Part shown: in pieces, positions 43,901 through 55,299 of the stretch
Layout of the letters: every line of letters starts with the position of its first letter
Numbering within the stretch: the stretch's first letter is position 1
NCBI GenBank assembly: GCA_003024785.1
Contig: PUQB01000226.1
Span: 93,501 to 157,500, forward strand
From: Selaginella tamariscina
Lineage: Eukaryota > Streptophyta > Lycopodiopsida > Selaginellales > Selaginellaceae
DNA length: 64,000 nucleotides
Direction: 5' to 3'
Notes under the pieces: generated by a model
The model's database searches: none
What the model was told of the DNA's origin: nothing
The model's input: only the letters and a program-made list of their open reading frames with translations
Program-made: the position numbers and the translations under genes

Positions 43901-44385
43901 TGCAGTTCATCCTCCAGTTCAGCATGCTTCCTCTTCACACTTCGCCATTTCGCCAGCAGATTTTCTTTCTCCTGCTCGATCTCTCCTCCTTCTCCCCGTA
44001 ATGCGGTCTCCAGCTTGCTCTCAATCTCGCACTTTTCCTGCCGCCATGAAATCTCCGCACTCTCGCGCTCTTTCACCAGCATTTCTGTAGAAAACACACA
44101 AAATCCGCATAATTCTTGATAACACAGGAATTTACCTTTTTCGTGCAGCCATTCCTCCTCGGCCTCGCGCCTGTCGTGATCGGCGCTCTCCATTTCGAGC
44201 ATCCATTGCCGCTGGGCGGCGCTCAAATCAGCTAGGGCTTCGGATTCCTGGACAATGGCGGGGTAGAGGCGCTTGGAGAAGAACACTTCCAGGTGCTCAA
44301 TGCGCTCCTTTGCTTCACAGATCGATGCCATGAACAGCGTACACATGCCCTCCGCCCCGCCGGTCTCCATCGCCATGGCCGCCAT
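40962..44385 (-). CDS. COM1: COM1/SAE2/CtIP DNA-end-resection factor
   Basis: The start is MAAMAMETGGAEG at 44385. Exon 1 (44136-44385) and exon 2 (43723-44084) encode an N-terminal coiled coil (EEEWLHEK, EMLVKERESAEISW, ELEDELQGKRQVLRSL), as in CtIP tetramerisation regions. Several small exons follow (43447-43486, 43250-43328, 43089-43131, 42966-43030, 42855-42897), then longer ones near 42583, 42355, 42105 and 41645. The diagnostic C-terminal domain is VRKKAEREALQGVECNQC with KKFYDAVL (41220-41350) and YVPPSTPEGFWNIGFDTET before the stop at 40962. In plants COM1/GR1 works with MRE11 to process meiotic double-strand breaks. It converges with the NTPase gene. Confidence 0.9.
44085..44135 (-). 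other. COM1 intron 1: 51 nt, in frame, no stop
   Basis: GTAAATTCC at the donor and TTCTACAG at the acceptor. The length is a multiple of three and the frame stays open through it, so a retained transcript would insert 17 residues (core KFLCYQELCGFCVF) into the coiled coil. Confidence 0.75.
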
Positions 44386-44707
44386 TTCTTCCCTCCAAAA
44401 CAACACAAAATGCGAAAACCCTAAACAAGGTTTATTTAAAGTGAATATGATTAGGGACCACGTGTTTAACCTAATTAAGTAATAGGTGTGCGTGTACGAT
44501 ACATATACGGGCCGGGTTAAAAGTGTCTAATGCTTATGTTTTCCATTATAGCATCCTTACACGTATTTAAAACCTCTCTCTCTCACACACACACACAAGC
44601 ACGCACACACACTACATATACATACACTCTTTTATGTGCTAAGATTTTTTGATAACCAAGTCCTTGTTGACTTAGGTGTGATATATACATAATTATAAAA
44701 AGCTTAA

Positions 44708-45240
44708 CTAGCTATGGTATTTCCATTCTGGAAACATAAGCTCGTACAAGTGCACACTTGGCTCCTCCTCCCATTCGCCTTCAACAAATGATTCTTTCAC
44801 ATCTACCGATTGTATATATGGTTTTCTCTCAGGTGGCCTCGATTCCCCCCGGAACCATAATATGGAGCGTCCATCATCCCTTCATCTCTTGCACCGCTGA
44901 AGATAAAGCTTCCGAGGTATTGTTTTAAGCTGAAATTAGTACGTGCGTGTGCGTGTGCGGTGTGTGAACTCGATTGCTCACAATGTTAAGTAGTCTCTCC
45001 ATATTGTCTTCTATCTTAAGAGGATCTTCTTTAACACTTGGAGCAGGTGTTGTTGTTGTACATTTTGTTGAATACTTTGCCGCTGTTGTTGCTGCACAGT
45101 TTGTTGATTTTGTTGCCAAGTTGTATCTGCACAGTCTGCCGAGCTGTGTTATGAAGTGACTGAAACTGAAACACTTGTTGCTGTTTCTTCGAGTTAACTA
45201 GCTCTTCTAACGACACATAAATGTATGTAAATAGTAATAT
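44708..45240 (-). CDS. Gln-rich protein, unrecognised, 3' part
   Basis: On the minus strand an exon at about 45240-44980 encodes a glutamine-rich helix (KQQQVFQFQSLHNTARQTVQ, then QQNQQTVQQQQRQSIQQ in the next frame) and KEDPLKIEDNMERLLNIVSN. A last exon (about 44905-44708) reads DEGMMDAPYYGSGG and, after a frame slip at a G6 run, VDVKESFVEGEWEEEPSVHL with ELMFPEWKYHS and a stop. The acidic and aromatic C-terminus looks conserved in style but I do not recognise it. The 5' end is not found, and the exon could be a continuation of a gene whose start is unclear. A Mediator-like or coactivator role would be a guess. Confidence 0.45.
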
Positions 45241-45259
45241 ATATATCGACATGGTCTCC

Positions 45260-47347
45260 TTCCTATCTACACGCAGCTTGTGTAATATATCACAATGTGG
45301 AGCATATATTTGCTATCATGACGTATGCTGCTCCATCGACATGAATAACATCCTCCACATCCCTCCGACTTTTACAAGCTCCTACCAAACACTTCCACTC
45401 CAATGAGTCGGAAGGAACGGCATATTCTGCATCAAATCTTTAGCCTCGTCATATCTACAAGCCCTCCCAAAGATCCCAATCATGCAACTAAAATGTTGTC
45501 TTCTAGTTTCGATATTGAAATCCCGCACATACTAACAAAACATTCCCTTGCTTTCTCAACATTCCCACTGTGGTTAAACCGCTAAGAAACTAACAAAAAA
45601 CTAGTCCATCAACTATATCAACGATCTTCATATAGTTAAACATTTCCAATGTTTCCTTGACATATCCAGCTTGGGCATACGCTCGGAACGCAGTATTCCA
45701 GGAAGCGTGGTTTCTACTCGGAATCGTCTCAAAGAACGTCTTCATATAACCGACATGGGTGTATCCACTAGGAGTGTATTCCACGACGTGGTATCCCTTT
45801 CAAGAACACCTTCGAAAATGCATTTGGCGTTGCACATATGCCCGTTTTTGCACGTACCCAGACAGGATAGTGTTCCACGATACTATATCCCACTGTGGCA
45901 TACAATACTCAAAGAAATGTGTAGCTTCTTCAAGATGATCATTCTGTGCATATGCAGAGAGCATCGAGTTCCATGAAACCATATCTTTTTCTGCATTCGA
46001 TCGAATATTTGTTGGATTTCCCCGTGTATCCATTCAGTGCATAACATGTAAGAAGAGAGGGGAAGGAGAACCTGTCCCACATTTGCATCTCATGGAAAAT
46101 GTGTTCAGCCTCCTTGGGCTGCCCGTTTCAGCATATGCAGCTAGCATGGCGTTCCATGAATGATGTTCCTCTCTTGCTGCATATTACTGTCAATATTCTA
46201 TATATACGTGTATATAGACGACGCAGTACATATGTATACAATAAGAGTGAAATTCTTATTGTACGAGCAAGTATAATGTGTATTAAAGCTTAAAACTAAA
46301 GAACGTACCATACTGTCGAACAAGACGGCTGGCGTCTTCCAAATGCCCGTGCAGAGCATATGCAGAAACCATGGCAGTATATGAAACCAAGTTGTGCTCG
46401 GGATGTTTATGAAGAGTTTCCTGGCTTCATGTAGATGCCCCTCGTGGGCATATGCATCTAATATCGTGGTCCATGACACAAGGTTCCTCACCGGCGTAAT
46501 ATCAAAGATTTCCCTAACCATATGAACATTACCTGGCAAAAACGAGTGTCTAATATATATTTCACACACACACACACAATATATATTATATATATATATA
46601 TATATATAATAACACCAGCTCGTGTATTTGCCATGAGGAGAGTTCCATGATACTTGATCCCATTCCGGCATGCTTTCAAAGAAGTCAAAAACCCCATCAC
46701 GAGTGGCAAATGCTGAGGCATGGAGTTCCACGAGTTGAGACTCCTCATGGGCATCTCGTGGAAGATCTGTAATGCCTCCCAAAAATGACCTGCATGTTTA
46801 TATGCTTGTATGTGTGTGTGCACACAACTATGTATATATAACCTGATTTAGCTTGTGCAGCTAGAATGGTAGTCCATGAAACCAAGTTCCTCTCCTCCAT
46901 TGATTAAACAGTCCCATTTGCTTCCTGCAAATGCCCATTCTGGGCAAATGCAGAAACCAATGTAGTCCACGAGATAAGATCCCAACTCGGTCTCATATCA
47001 AAGAGCTCTTTAGCTTCCCGAATGCAGCTTGTTGCACATAGTCAATCTAGATCATACAAATGTATGTGTGTGTGTGTGTGGACATACCTGTTACGAGTGT
47101 ACGCATGAAGCATGAGAGCCCATGAATATCTGTCCTTGGAAGACATAGAATTGAAGAGCTTACGAGCATGAATTGGACTATGGCAAATCCCATAAGTTTC
47201 AATCAGTTTGTTACATACATATGTGTCGGCCGTGAGTGCCTCTTTTGGTATACGTGAGTGAATGACTTCTGCATCCTTGAGGCTCTTGCATTCCTGGATT
47301 GCCTCCAGGCATTTGGCACGATTCATTAAACAGCCCTTGTTAAACAC
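45260..47347 (-). CDS. pentatricopeptide repeat (PPR) protein, PLS type, with introns
   Basis: The start is MFNKGCLMNRAKCLEAIQEC at 47347. The first exon runs to about 47085 (TYVCNKLIETYGICHSPIHA, then KLFNSMSSKDRYSWALMLHA). Many P/L/S motifs follow, such as DMVSWNSMLSAYAQNDHLEE and DIVSWNTILSGYVQ. The end shows the typical FSHSGNVEKARECFVSM, then GIFGRACRYDEAKDLMQNMP and LEWKCLVGACKSRRDVEDV. At least two introns with AT or GT/CA repeats interrupt it (around 47040-47085 and 46535-46615). These proteins bind organellar RNA; a full E or DYW domain is not seen, so editing function is uncertain. The frame changes at several points, some by one base. Confidence 0.82.
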
Positions 47348-48425
47348 GCTAAACTATTAATTAACAAGCTCCACAGTTAAAATAATCAAAAGTATTTGAA
47401 ATAATTAAGAATCGATATGAGTGATGTAATTAAAGAATATCAGAAACCATGATCTATAATAATTTATATAACATATAGTTCAAATTAAATTAATTTATGT
47501 AATTTAATATGTTGATAGATTCTTTAGTTCTCTTTTATTATATGTATGCATAATTTAAACTATGATATGCTTACACACGCACACATTTACACACCCAAGT
47601 TTTTTTAATATTAATAATTAATTATAAAATTTAAATATTAATTATCATAATTTATAATTACTTATCTATTCTTTTATATACATATGCATAAATATATATG
47701 CTTGTTAATTTAATTAAATAATAAAATCAATCTTTATTATTTTGTATTCTTTTTCTTTTTTGTCCTAATCAATTTAAAATTATGACTTTCGTATCTTAGG
47801 TAATAATACTATTTTACACTTCCAATATAAAATAATACATGGTTTATTAATTAAATTTAAAACATGTATACAAAAGAATATAAATATTTTATTTAGATTA
47901 CCATAGCTATATATATATATATAATACATAAAATAAGTAGTATTAGATGTTATAACTTAAAACATTAATTTATAAGTTAATTATAATTATTAAAAGACTT
48001 GTGAAGAATATACACACAAATATTTATAATTGACAAGCATACACCTGTTAAGGAAAAAAAATTTCTTAAAAACCATATAATATTTTTTATGCATTACATA
48101 TATAATTTATTTATTTATATATTGATTTCCTATATAGTTTAACATATAGCTTACTAGCTTATACATTATATATAAACTTATATTTATATAACACACAAGT
48201 GTGAACATGAAGCACACTCAAGTTTGTTTTAAAATATTTTAAAAATTGAATTTTATTTATTAAAAATATTTTTTTGGTCAATTTAATATAGAATATAAAG
48301 TACATGTGCTGCATCATTTATTTTGGTTATTTAATATATTATTTTTTACATATTGTCCATTTTTTATATACTTTTATATATTATATCACTACCTTGTAAA
48401 GCATTAAAATCATGTACCGTACTTC
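47348..48425. other. AT-rich intergenic DNA
   Basis: More than 1 kb of very AT-rich sequence. No open frame of note, no RNA gene and no mobile element recognised. Confidence 0.7.
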
Positions 48426-48427
48426 TC

Positions 48428-49015
48428 CGTACAAGACTGTGCCGCTTGTCTGACATATGCAACTGGTTCCCGTCACTGGTGGTTGGCAACATACGTCACT
48501 GTTTGTCCAGGACTGTTACACATATTCAATAAAATATTTATTTATTTAATGATAATAAATAATATTTAAAAACAAGGGTTACTTATCTTGTTAGATTTAC
48601 ATAGTTTAATAAACTTATTTACAAATAATAATAATAATAGTGAAATAAATTACTTAATATAATTTAAATTTATTTAATCTTCAACATTACTAAACCAGGG
48701 ATGAGCGTTGCAAGAAACGAGGCCACCATTTGTCGTTGCTCCTGCCCAGTCACGGTGGTGGTGGACAAAAAACACTATAAAACACATTATATTATTAAAT
48801 TATTTTAAAAGCTAAAACAATAGTTTAAAATATTAATTTATTAATATTAAAAATATTAGTAAAAAAATACTAGTTTTTTAACTAGTCAATTGCCTGACTG
48901 ACAGACACGCCAGAAGAGTAAAAATCACCACTCTTGGTTGGTGCCATGGGAAACAATGCCAATTCAAACAACGATCCCATCCTGATATCAAATCTCCTCC
49001 CCCATACCACACCTA
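48428..49015 (-). CDS. three exon-like GC-rich islands, unidentified
   Basis: Three islands stand out in AT-rich DNA. At 48428-48518 the minus strand reads DVCCQPPVTGTSCICQTSG. At 48693-48770 it reads HHHRDWAGATTNGGLVSCNA. At 48890-49012 it reads MGSLFELALFPMAPTKSGDF and YSSGVSVSQAID, then a stop or splice. The islands look like exons of a minus-strand gene or a decayed gene. I do not recognise the family. Exon edges are uncertain. Confidence 0.35.
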
Positions 49016-49752
49016 CATTTATATATACATATTAAATAATATTTATAATATTATAATTAATCCTCAATAAGTTATACGCAGTACATATGTGAATTTTAAT
49101 AGTATTAATATAAATCATACAAAATCCATTTAGATATATAATATTTCAAATATTAAAGTTAAATAATAAATATACAAGTAGATTCCGACATTCCTTTCAC
49201 AATAGCAAAAATGACAATCTACCTAATATTTGTATTTAGTTATCCTATATGTATATATGTATAACCTGAGTATTTTATACGTATATGAATAATTTCTACA
49301 CCATATGCCATGAATGAAAACAGGCTTTACCACAGCTTTTTCCCACACACACATATCAAATCTCATCAAAGTGCATGCATATATTTTATACATATCCAGT
49401 TGAAACATCACTAGCATCCAAAACTAAAAGTTCATTCCATACACGAGTAATCTGATTAATTAAACTAAACCCGTAATTAGTAAAAAAAGTTAAAAAAGGA
49501 AGGCATCTCCGCCTGCTAGTTACAGAGAGACATCTTTAAAACCTCCGTACGCGTGATTTGCGCTTCCTGCTTTTTGGCTTGTTCGCTTGCTTGTCTCGTT
49601 GTCTCTCCCACAACAACAACAAACATCATTAACCCGAAAAAAAAAAAAATAAATAGAAATAAATAATTAAAAAAAAAAGAAAAAATGCTTCTAATGATAT
49701 ATGTTCCCACAAAAACCTCACTAGATTTGTCTGTCTCCTTCAGTTAGCTATC

Positions 49753-49790
<38 letters not shown>
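49016..49790. other. spacer upstream of the GRF gene
   Basis: AT-rich to 49480, then a CT-rich patch and A-runs at 49637-49685 (pseudo-coding on the minus strand as poly-Phe). A (CA)n run at 49755-49790 directly precedes the GRF start codon, so it would lie in the 5' leader. Confidence 0.65.
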
Positions 49791-49792
<2 letters not shown>

Positions 49793-51183
49793 GGCATACA
49801 CAAGACAACAACACACCTTCGAACAAGAGATGAATAAGGAAGCACCGCAATATCTCTCTCCGAGGATGCTCGATCTTCACCACAACTTCATTCCAATCCC
49901 GCAACAGAGACAATCCGTAGTCACTCCTCCGCAAGGTATGTGTGTATACATACATGTGTATACACACTCTAATATAGAGTTCTATATCAGAGCAGCAGAT
50001 GTATCCATTTACGCAGTCACAATGGGCAGAACTCGAACACCAAGCATTGATCTTCAAGTATATGATGGCAAGAGCGCCTATTCCACCTGAGCTCATAGTC
50101 CCCTTACGAAGAGGCCTCCTAAACAACTGTAAGTGTTGTCGGTTCCGTAAAATCCCATAGAATCCCATTGCCAACATGAGTTTTTAAATGGGGAACATCA
50201 TGTTCATTGTCTCCAAATAGGAAACATTCCTATTATTTATAGAGAATCCCAAGATCCCCGAACAAATGTAGAGTCAAACTGATCATTGTCCATATTAACT
50301 GGAAGTTTCTGTGTTCTACACTCTTAAACGTATATAATGTGTCTCGTACATGTATTCCAGCAGTAAATGCTTTCTCACAAGAATCCCATTAAATCCCAGT
50401 GGATCCCATAACTCGTACTGGATTGATTCATCAGACAGACAGTTTCATGTCCTCCTAATTGAATACCATAGCCCTTCCACATAAGCGACTAGAGATCTCT
50501 AACATTAAAAGGTGCAGCGTGGGGAGGATTTCAGCTAGGAGTGTGTTCGAGCAGTCCCTTAGATGCGGAGCCAGGCAGATGCAGGCGCACAGATGGGAAG
50601 AAATGGAGATGCTCAAGCCTGTTGTACCCGACCAGAAATACTGTGAGAGGCACATGCACAGAGGTCGCAACAGGTCCAAGAAAAACCAAGCTTCTGCTCC
50701 TGCCAATACTAAGCCGTCCCCACACCTTCCACAACAACACTACACCCTACTCGACCATGAAAGGTACGCCTCTTCTCTCAGATACACACACACCACACAC
50801 GACGTACAGAACATCTTGTATTCAAGCGTACATATGATATACAGGGAACTGTTTACAAGAGAGCGCAAAACACCGGACGCACTGCGGCACTTCTTCGACG
50901 ACTGGCCAGAGAACCCAAAGAAGACAGCCAATACGACGACACAAGCCGCAGAAACTGCGTGTTCAAGCTGTCGCTAGACGAACATACACAGGAAGAGCGT
51001 TCTAAAGAGGACCCGTACACAAACATAGGCTTAACCCCGACTCGGACGCCTTGGTTTAGGGACGCACCTCACGCACCTGGTGGTCCTCTAGCCGAGGCAT
51101 TACAACACAGACCTGTGGGATTGGCCTTCATGGACACACAGGCGTGTCGTAAGCACAACAGCAGCAGACGAGTTCTATCGTGA
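49791..51183 (+). CDS. GRF: growth-regulating factor (QLQ + WRC transcription factor)
   Basis: Exon 1 (49791-49935) starts [20 protein letters not shown]. Exon 2 (49991-50128) is the QLQ domain ([20 protein letters not shown], then [13 protein letters not shown]), which binds GIF coactivators. Exon 3 (from 50563) is the WRC domain ([15 protein letters not shown], then [17 protein letters not shown]), with the C3H zinc ligands and nuclear-localisation basic residues. Further on come the GRF motifs HFFDDWP (about 50898) and [20 protein letters not shown] with GGPLAEALQ (51018-51108). The stop is at 51181-51183. One base appears missing inside the WRC domain near 50615, where the frame changes. 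The codons after the basic stretch give only a weak miR396-like site, so that regulation is unproven here. Confidence 0.9.
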
Positions 51184-51678
51184 CTTCCCCAACGGGTGTT
51201 CTGCAGAAGATCTCCTGCTTCTCCGACTGCAAGCAGCGCCAGCAGTCCAGGCTCTATAAGGACGGATAACGTCCCGCATTCATTGGCTCAGCTCGAGTGA
51301 GGAACATCTGATTTTTAACTGTTTTGTTTCAGACCCTTTTCTTTGTGTCACCTTCAGAAAAACAATTCACACTAAGTTAACCCCGTTAGCTGTGCTCACA
51401 CGCACACCCATGCATGCACATGCATATACACAATGGACAATATACGTGTGTATGTATAGATATGTATTTTATCCCATACAATTTGCCAAATGTAGCCCAG
51501 CAGTATATGCACCCGTACTTGGATTATATAAGCGAACAAGTTCAGGTGAAGTCAAATATGGTATGTGAGAGAGAGATGACGCCTTAACTCTCTTAACTAA
51601 ACTTTAACTACGTAGTGAGAAGTACTATTAGTTAAGTAGGTAAAGGTAGTTCACATCTGGTCTTTAAAAACTTAGCTC
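51184..51678. other. convergent spacer between GRF and the NDK gene
   Basis: This holds the 3' ends of two convergent genes. AAATGTAGCCCAGCAGTATATGC near 51489 resembles the intron sequence at 50345-50370. No gene. Confidence 0.6.
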
Positions 51679-53838
51679 TCAGTCAGGAATAACAACTTCC
51701 ATATGTCTTTTACCGTCCACGAAAGGCCTGTTTGGGTTGTGCTCTTGCAACCATTTTGCAAACCATCTCTGTAATGTTTGGTCAGGGAAAACATTAAAGT
51801 AAAAGTTAAAGGAAATGGTTAAATAAAGTTAAAGGATACTATCGCTTTAAGGGGCTCCGAGTAAGGCTTTGCTTTGCACAGTGCACTCAATGCCATAATC
51901 AAAGTCCTCTTTAAGTTCTTGTCCAAGTAAAGTCGAGCCTTCGGTGGAGTTAGCAGAGGGTCAATAATCACTAAAATTTAAACATTATTAATAGTTATAA
52001 ATTTAAATAATACCAATATCTGTAGCTGGTGCGTGTGTGTATATACATATATGTATATGTCTATTCTGTTTCTGAGAATTATATTTAAAGTTCAATAATG
52101 CTATTATTGATTAAATAAAAAACAAAAAATGAATTTGTAAAAATGCAGAAATTTACCATTAGGAAAGAGAAATTTGATTTCCTGCCTAGCACGTGTCGCA
52201 TTAAAACTTCCATGCACTACATTGCGTAAAATATTCGTTCCAAATCGTGCTCGCAGGCTAGTTCAGTTTCACATCACTTGATTAATTACTGAATTAAATG
52301 TCCCCCAGACTCTCATATATATAGAGACACACACACACACACACACACATGCTAACATATATGTATATATAAAATAAAACTGTTATATCAGTTAATTACT
52401 AATTTAATAAATACAAACCTCAGAGGAGATCTCTGCGGGCTCTTTCTGGATCAGTAGGACCAATAACAACATTCCACGACCTTGCAGCTCGTTCTTTTCC
52501 CAAAACAAACGCATGAACAGGTGCACTAAACAATATTAATTAAATAATTATAATATAAGGTAAAACAATCAATTTTAAATTCATTAGTTTTCAGTTTAGT
52601 ATAGTATTATAATGTATATTAACACACAACACATCATCACACGCACGCATGCACAAACACACAAATATAAACAAGAACCTACCTGCTCATGTACCGTATT
52701 AGCCTCTGGAACCAGGGATGCTCACGATGGTGCTCGTAAAATATTGCAGCTCTCACTGTCGTAAACTGCACAAGGTAAAAGGACAATTTATAAATTATGC
52801 GTACAAACACAGATAACACACAATACGTCTACACATATCTCTTCAATATATACGTAATAAGTTTACCAAAAACCTGAATATGTTGTTTTATATCCACGCA
52901 CGCGTACATGCGTAATGTAAGTACCCAACTAGAATACATATTTTGACGAATACAAACTTACAACTCCACATGCAGTATGTACGTACGTGTGCAGTACTAT
53001 ATCAATGTACAAGTACGTATGTATGTATACACACATCCTGACCTGGACTAGTGCATCGTACACAACGACAAACCCGTGAGCATGCATAGCATATCGGATC
53101 TCGCGATCGTGGCCGTTCCTGAGGCCATCGGGTTTGATGAGTGCAAGGGTCAATTCCGTGCGTGGCACATTTGCGTGCGTAGGTGCTTCCTCCTTGAACC
53201 GTAGCTCTTTCTGGATTGACTCACGTACCAAAAGGTCAACGGATTCGTTGACCGCATCCTCGTGATCCTGATAATATTCCTTCCTCCGTACGTATGCCTC
53301 CTCCATCGACGAGGTCAATACGATCTGTCCAATATGACACGCATACACTTATAAATGTATTAGATACAAATGCAATCTGATACATGTCTTATACGCCGCA
53401 CAATATAAAACACACGAGTTGTAAAACGTACTCATGCACGCTGTGTGTGTGTGTGTGAGAGAGGAGAGAGAGAGAAGAGAGATTACGGATTACACCTTCT
53501 AAAGCAAAGAACACACGCGCGCATGCATGTGTACATAAACGGTATACAGATTAGCTCTTTGTATTGTCTTTGTGTGTGTGTGTGTGTGCCGTAATAAAAG
53601 CGTACAAATACGAATGTATATATACCTGTTCGTTCTGTGTAAGTCCACGTTCGTAGTCGACTGCCTGGACAAGCATTGAGACTGCACTATCTACAGCTGC
53701 AGCACTGTTCACAGAGAGCTCTCGAATCCTACATTAAGATTTAGTTTAATCAGCTTAATATAAATAGATAATCAATACAGATTAATAAGTACATACATGA
53801 GTTGGTATATATAATAAAAAATAATACATAATATATAC

Positions 53839-53869
<31 letters not shown>

Positions 53870-53976
53870 GATCTTCACCGTCCATCTCCGACGACTGCTT
53901 GAACAACGGTGGAGATTGCACTGTCGATAGCCGCGGCACTGTTCACGGAGAGCTCACGGGATCGTTCGTTAGCCAT
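51679..53976 (-). CDS. NME5: nucleoside diphosphate kinase with Dpy-30 motif (NME5 / radial-spoke RSP23 type)
   Basis: Eight exons: 53879-53976 (start MANERSRELSVNSAAAIDSA), 53626-53728, 53043-53324, 52683-52765, 52419-52525, 52157-52257, 51840-51970 and 51679-51768. An NDK domain begins TELTLALIKPDGLRNG and keeps the catalytic histidine motif (RNVVHGSF) and the KFLFP end. It is followed by a Dpy-30 motif (ARLYLDKNLKRTLIMALSAL, then WFAKWLQEHNPNRP), as in human NME5 and Chlamydomonas RSP23, which sit in axonemes. Exons 1 and 2 encode near-duplicate helices (RELSVNSAAAIDSA and RELSVNSAAAVDSA). A stop appears at the end of exon 52419-52525, which I read as a one-base slip. In a plant this gene implies flagellate sperm. 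Confidence 0.88.
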
Positions 53977-54465
53977 GTCTGTTCACAGGAGACCAACACC
54001 GTGAAGCACGGGATTCTGTCGGCCCTGTAGCCTGCAGAAAAACACGGGAGAAACGTGGCAGTTGCATACGGTTACTCCATATATCCGGGAGGTTAGAACG
54101 TGAACTAATATTCCTCGATATAACTAAAATTCCGTTGTTTGTTCGTGTGTGTACCGTACAGATCACTGTACTGAATACGTAGACTACTTTCTTATTACAG
54201 TGTACACACATATACGTATACGTACGAGTTATGCGACCGTATGTGTTTTCTATGAATTAACATAAAGAGACTAATTATCTAACAAAAAGTGTGTCCAATT
54301 TCAAGTAGAAAGGTCAGCATGTATTGTATTCTTAGACATGATGTATTGTAATCATTTAAATATTGTTACAACCATACCCTATTTATATGTTTAATAACAT
54401 GCTAAATTTGCCTCCCAAATTCATTGTGATAATGTATATACATTATAAACATGGAAGGTCGTGTA

Positions 54466-54504
<39 letters not shown>

Positions 54505-55027
54505 ACACTCACACACACAACACACCACACACACACACACGTGTAAACTGTAGCTGCTTCACAATAGCACTCTTGCAACATAAATGGTAAGCCCGGTAAT
54601 CCATATTATATATCAAAATATATATGTATATGTTTGAGAGAGAGAGAGAGAAAGAGCATATTTTAATATTTTTCATTTATATAGTAAGCCAAAAAACAAA
54701 CAACACTGATGATTTAATGGTTTTAATAAATGCAATATGTTCTGATTATCCTTTTTAATCTTCGTATAAACCGATTACATATGGTATGCATTAAAATCAA
54801 ATCAGTTTTAGTATATAAACATAATATTAAATTATACATACACATTTAATTAATTAATAAACTCCATGGTTCCCGCCTATTATCCCATTTGAAAAATTTT
54901 ATAAAATCAATAAATTCAGCTGATTTACTTCAACATTATTTCTAAATTCTTAACGATTATGGGTTACACGATAATATATATAACTGTGTAATATAGTAAT
55001 AATACGTATATACACCACACGCATGTC
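53977..55027. other. spacer with microsatellites
   Basis: Upstream region of the NDK gene, then AT-rich DNA. (CT)n at about 54469-54500 followed by (CA)n to 54540, and (GA)n at about 54635-54655. No gene. Confidence 0.6.
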
Positions 55028-55290
55028 TGTGTGTCCAATCTTGTAGAGTGTCAAAGTTTCCAATAGATGCTTGAATTGGATGGGACTCGAAAAGTCTTCG
55101 TATGCAGCCTTTAAAGACAGAGGTATATATATACATTTCAACAATATAATAGGTATATTATACATATAACTATACACACGTGTGCGGGTGTTGTATGTGT
55201 ATTTATAAAGTATACATTATTAAAGCTCGATATATAATGTTCAGAGGAATCCAGCTCTTTGTACACGTGGCACTTGCTACCTTCGCTGCA
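55028..55290 (-). CDS. two exon-like segments, unidentified
   Basis: On the minus strand 55115-55028 reads KAAYEDFSSPIQFKHLLETL and TLYKIGHTD without a stop, and 55290-55235 follows a TTTGCAG acceptor-like run. Both stand out from AT-rich surroundings. No family recognised. They could be lone exons of a decayed gene. Confidence 0.3.
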
Positions 55291-55299
55291 AATAGTCGA

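Noticed and set aside
49516-49710. Minus-strand membrane-like ORF (poly-Phe)
   Set aside because: It is produced by A-runs in the spacer before the GRF gene.
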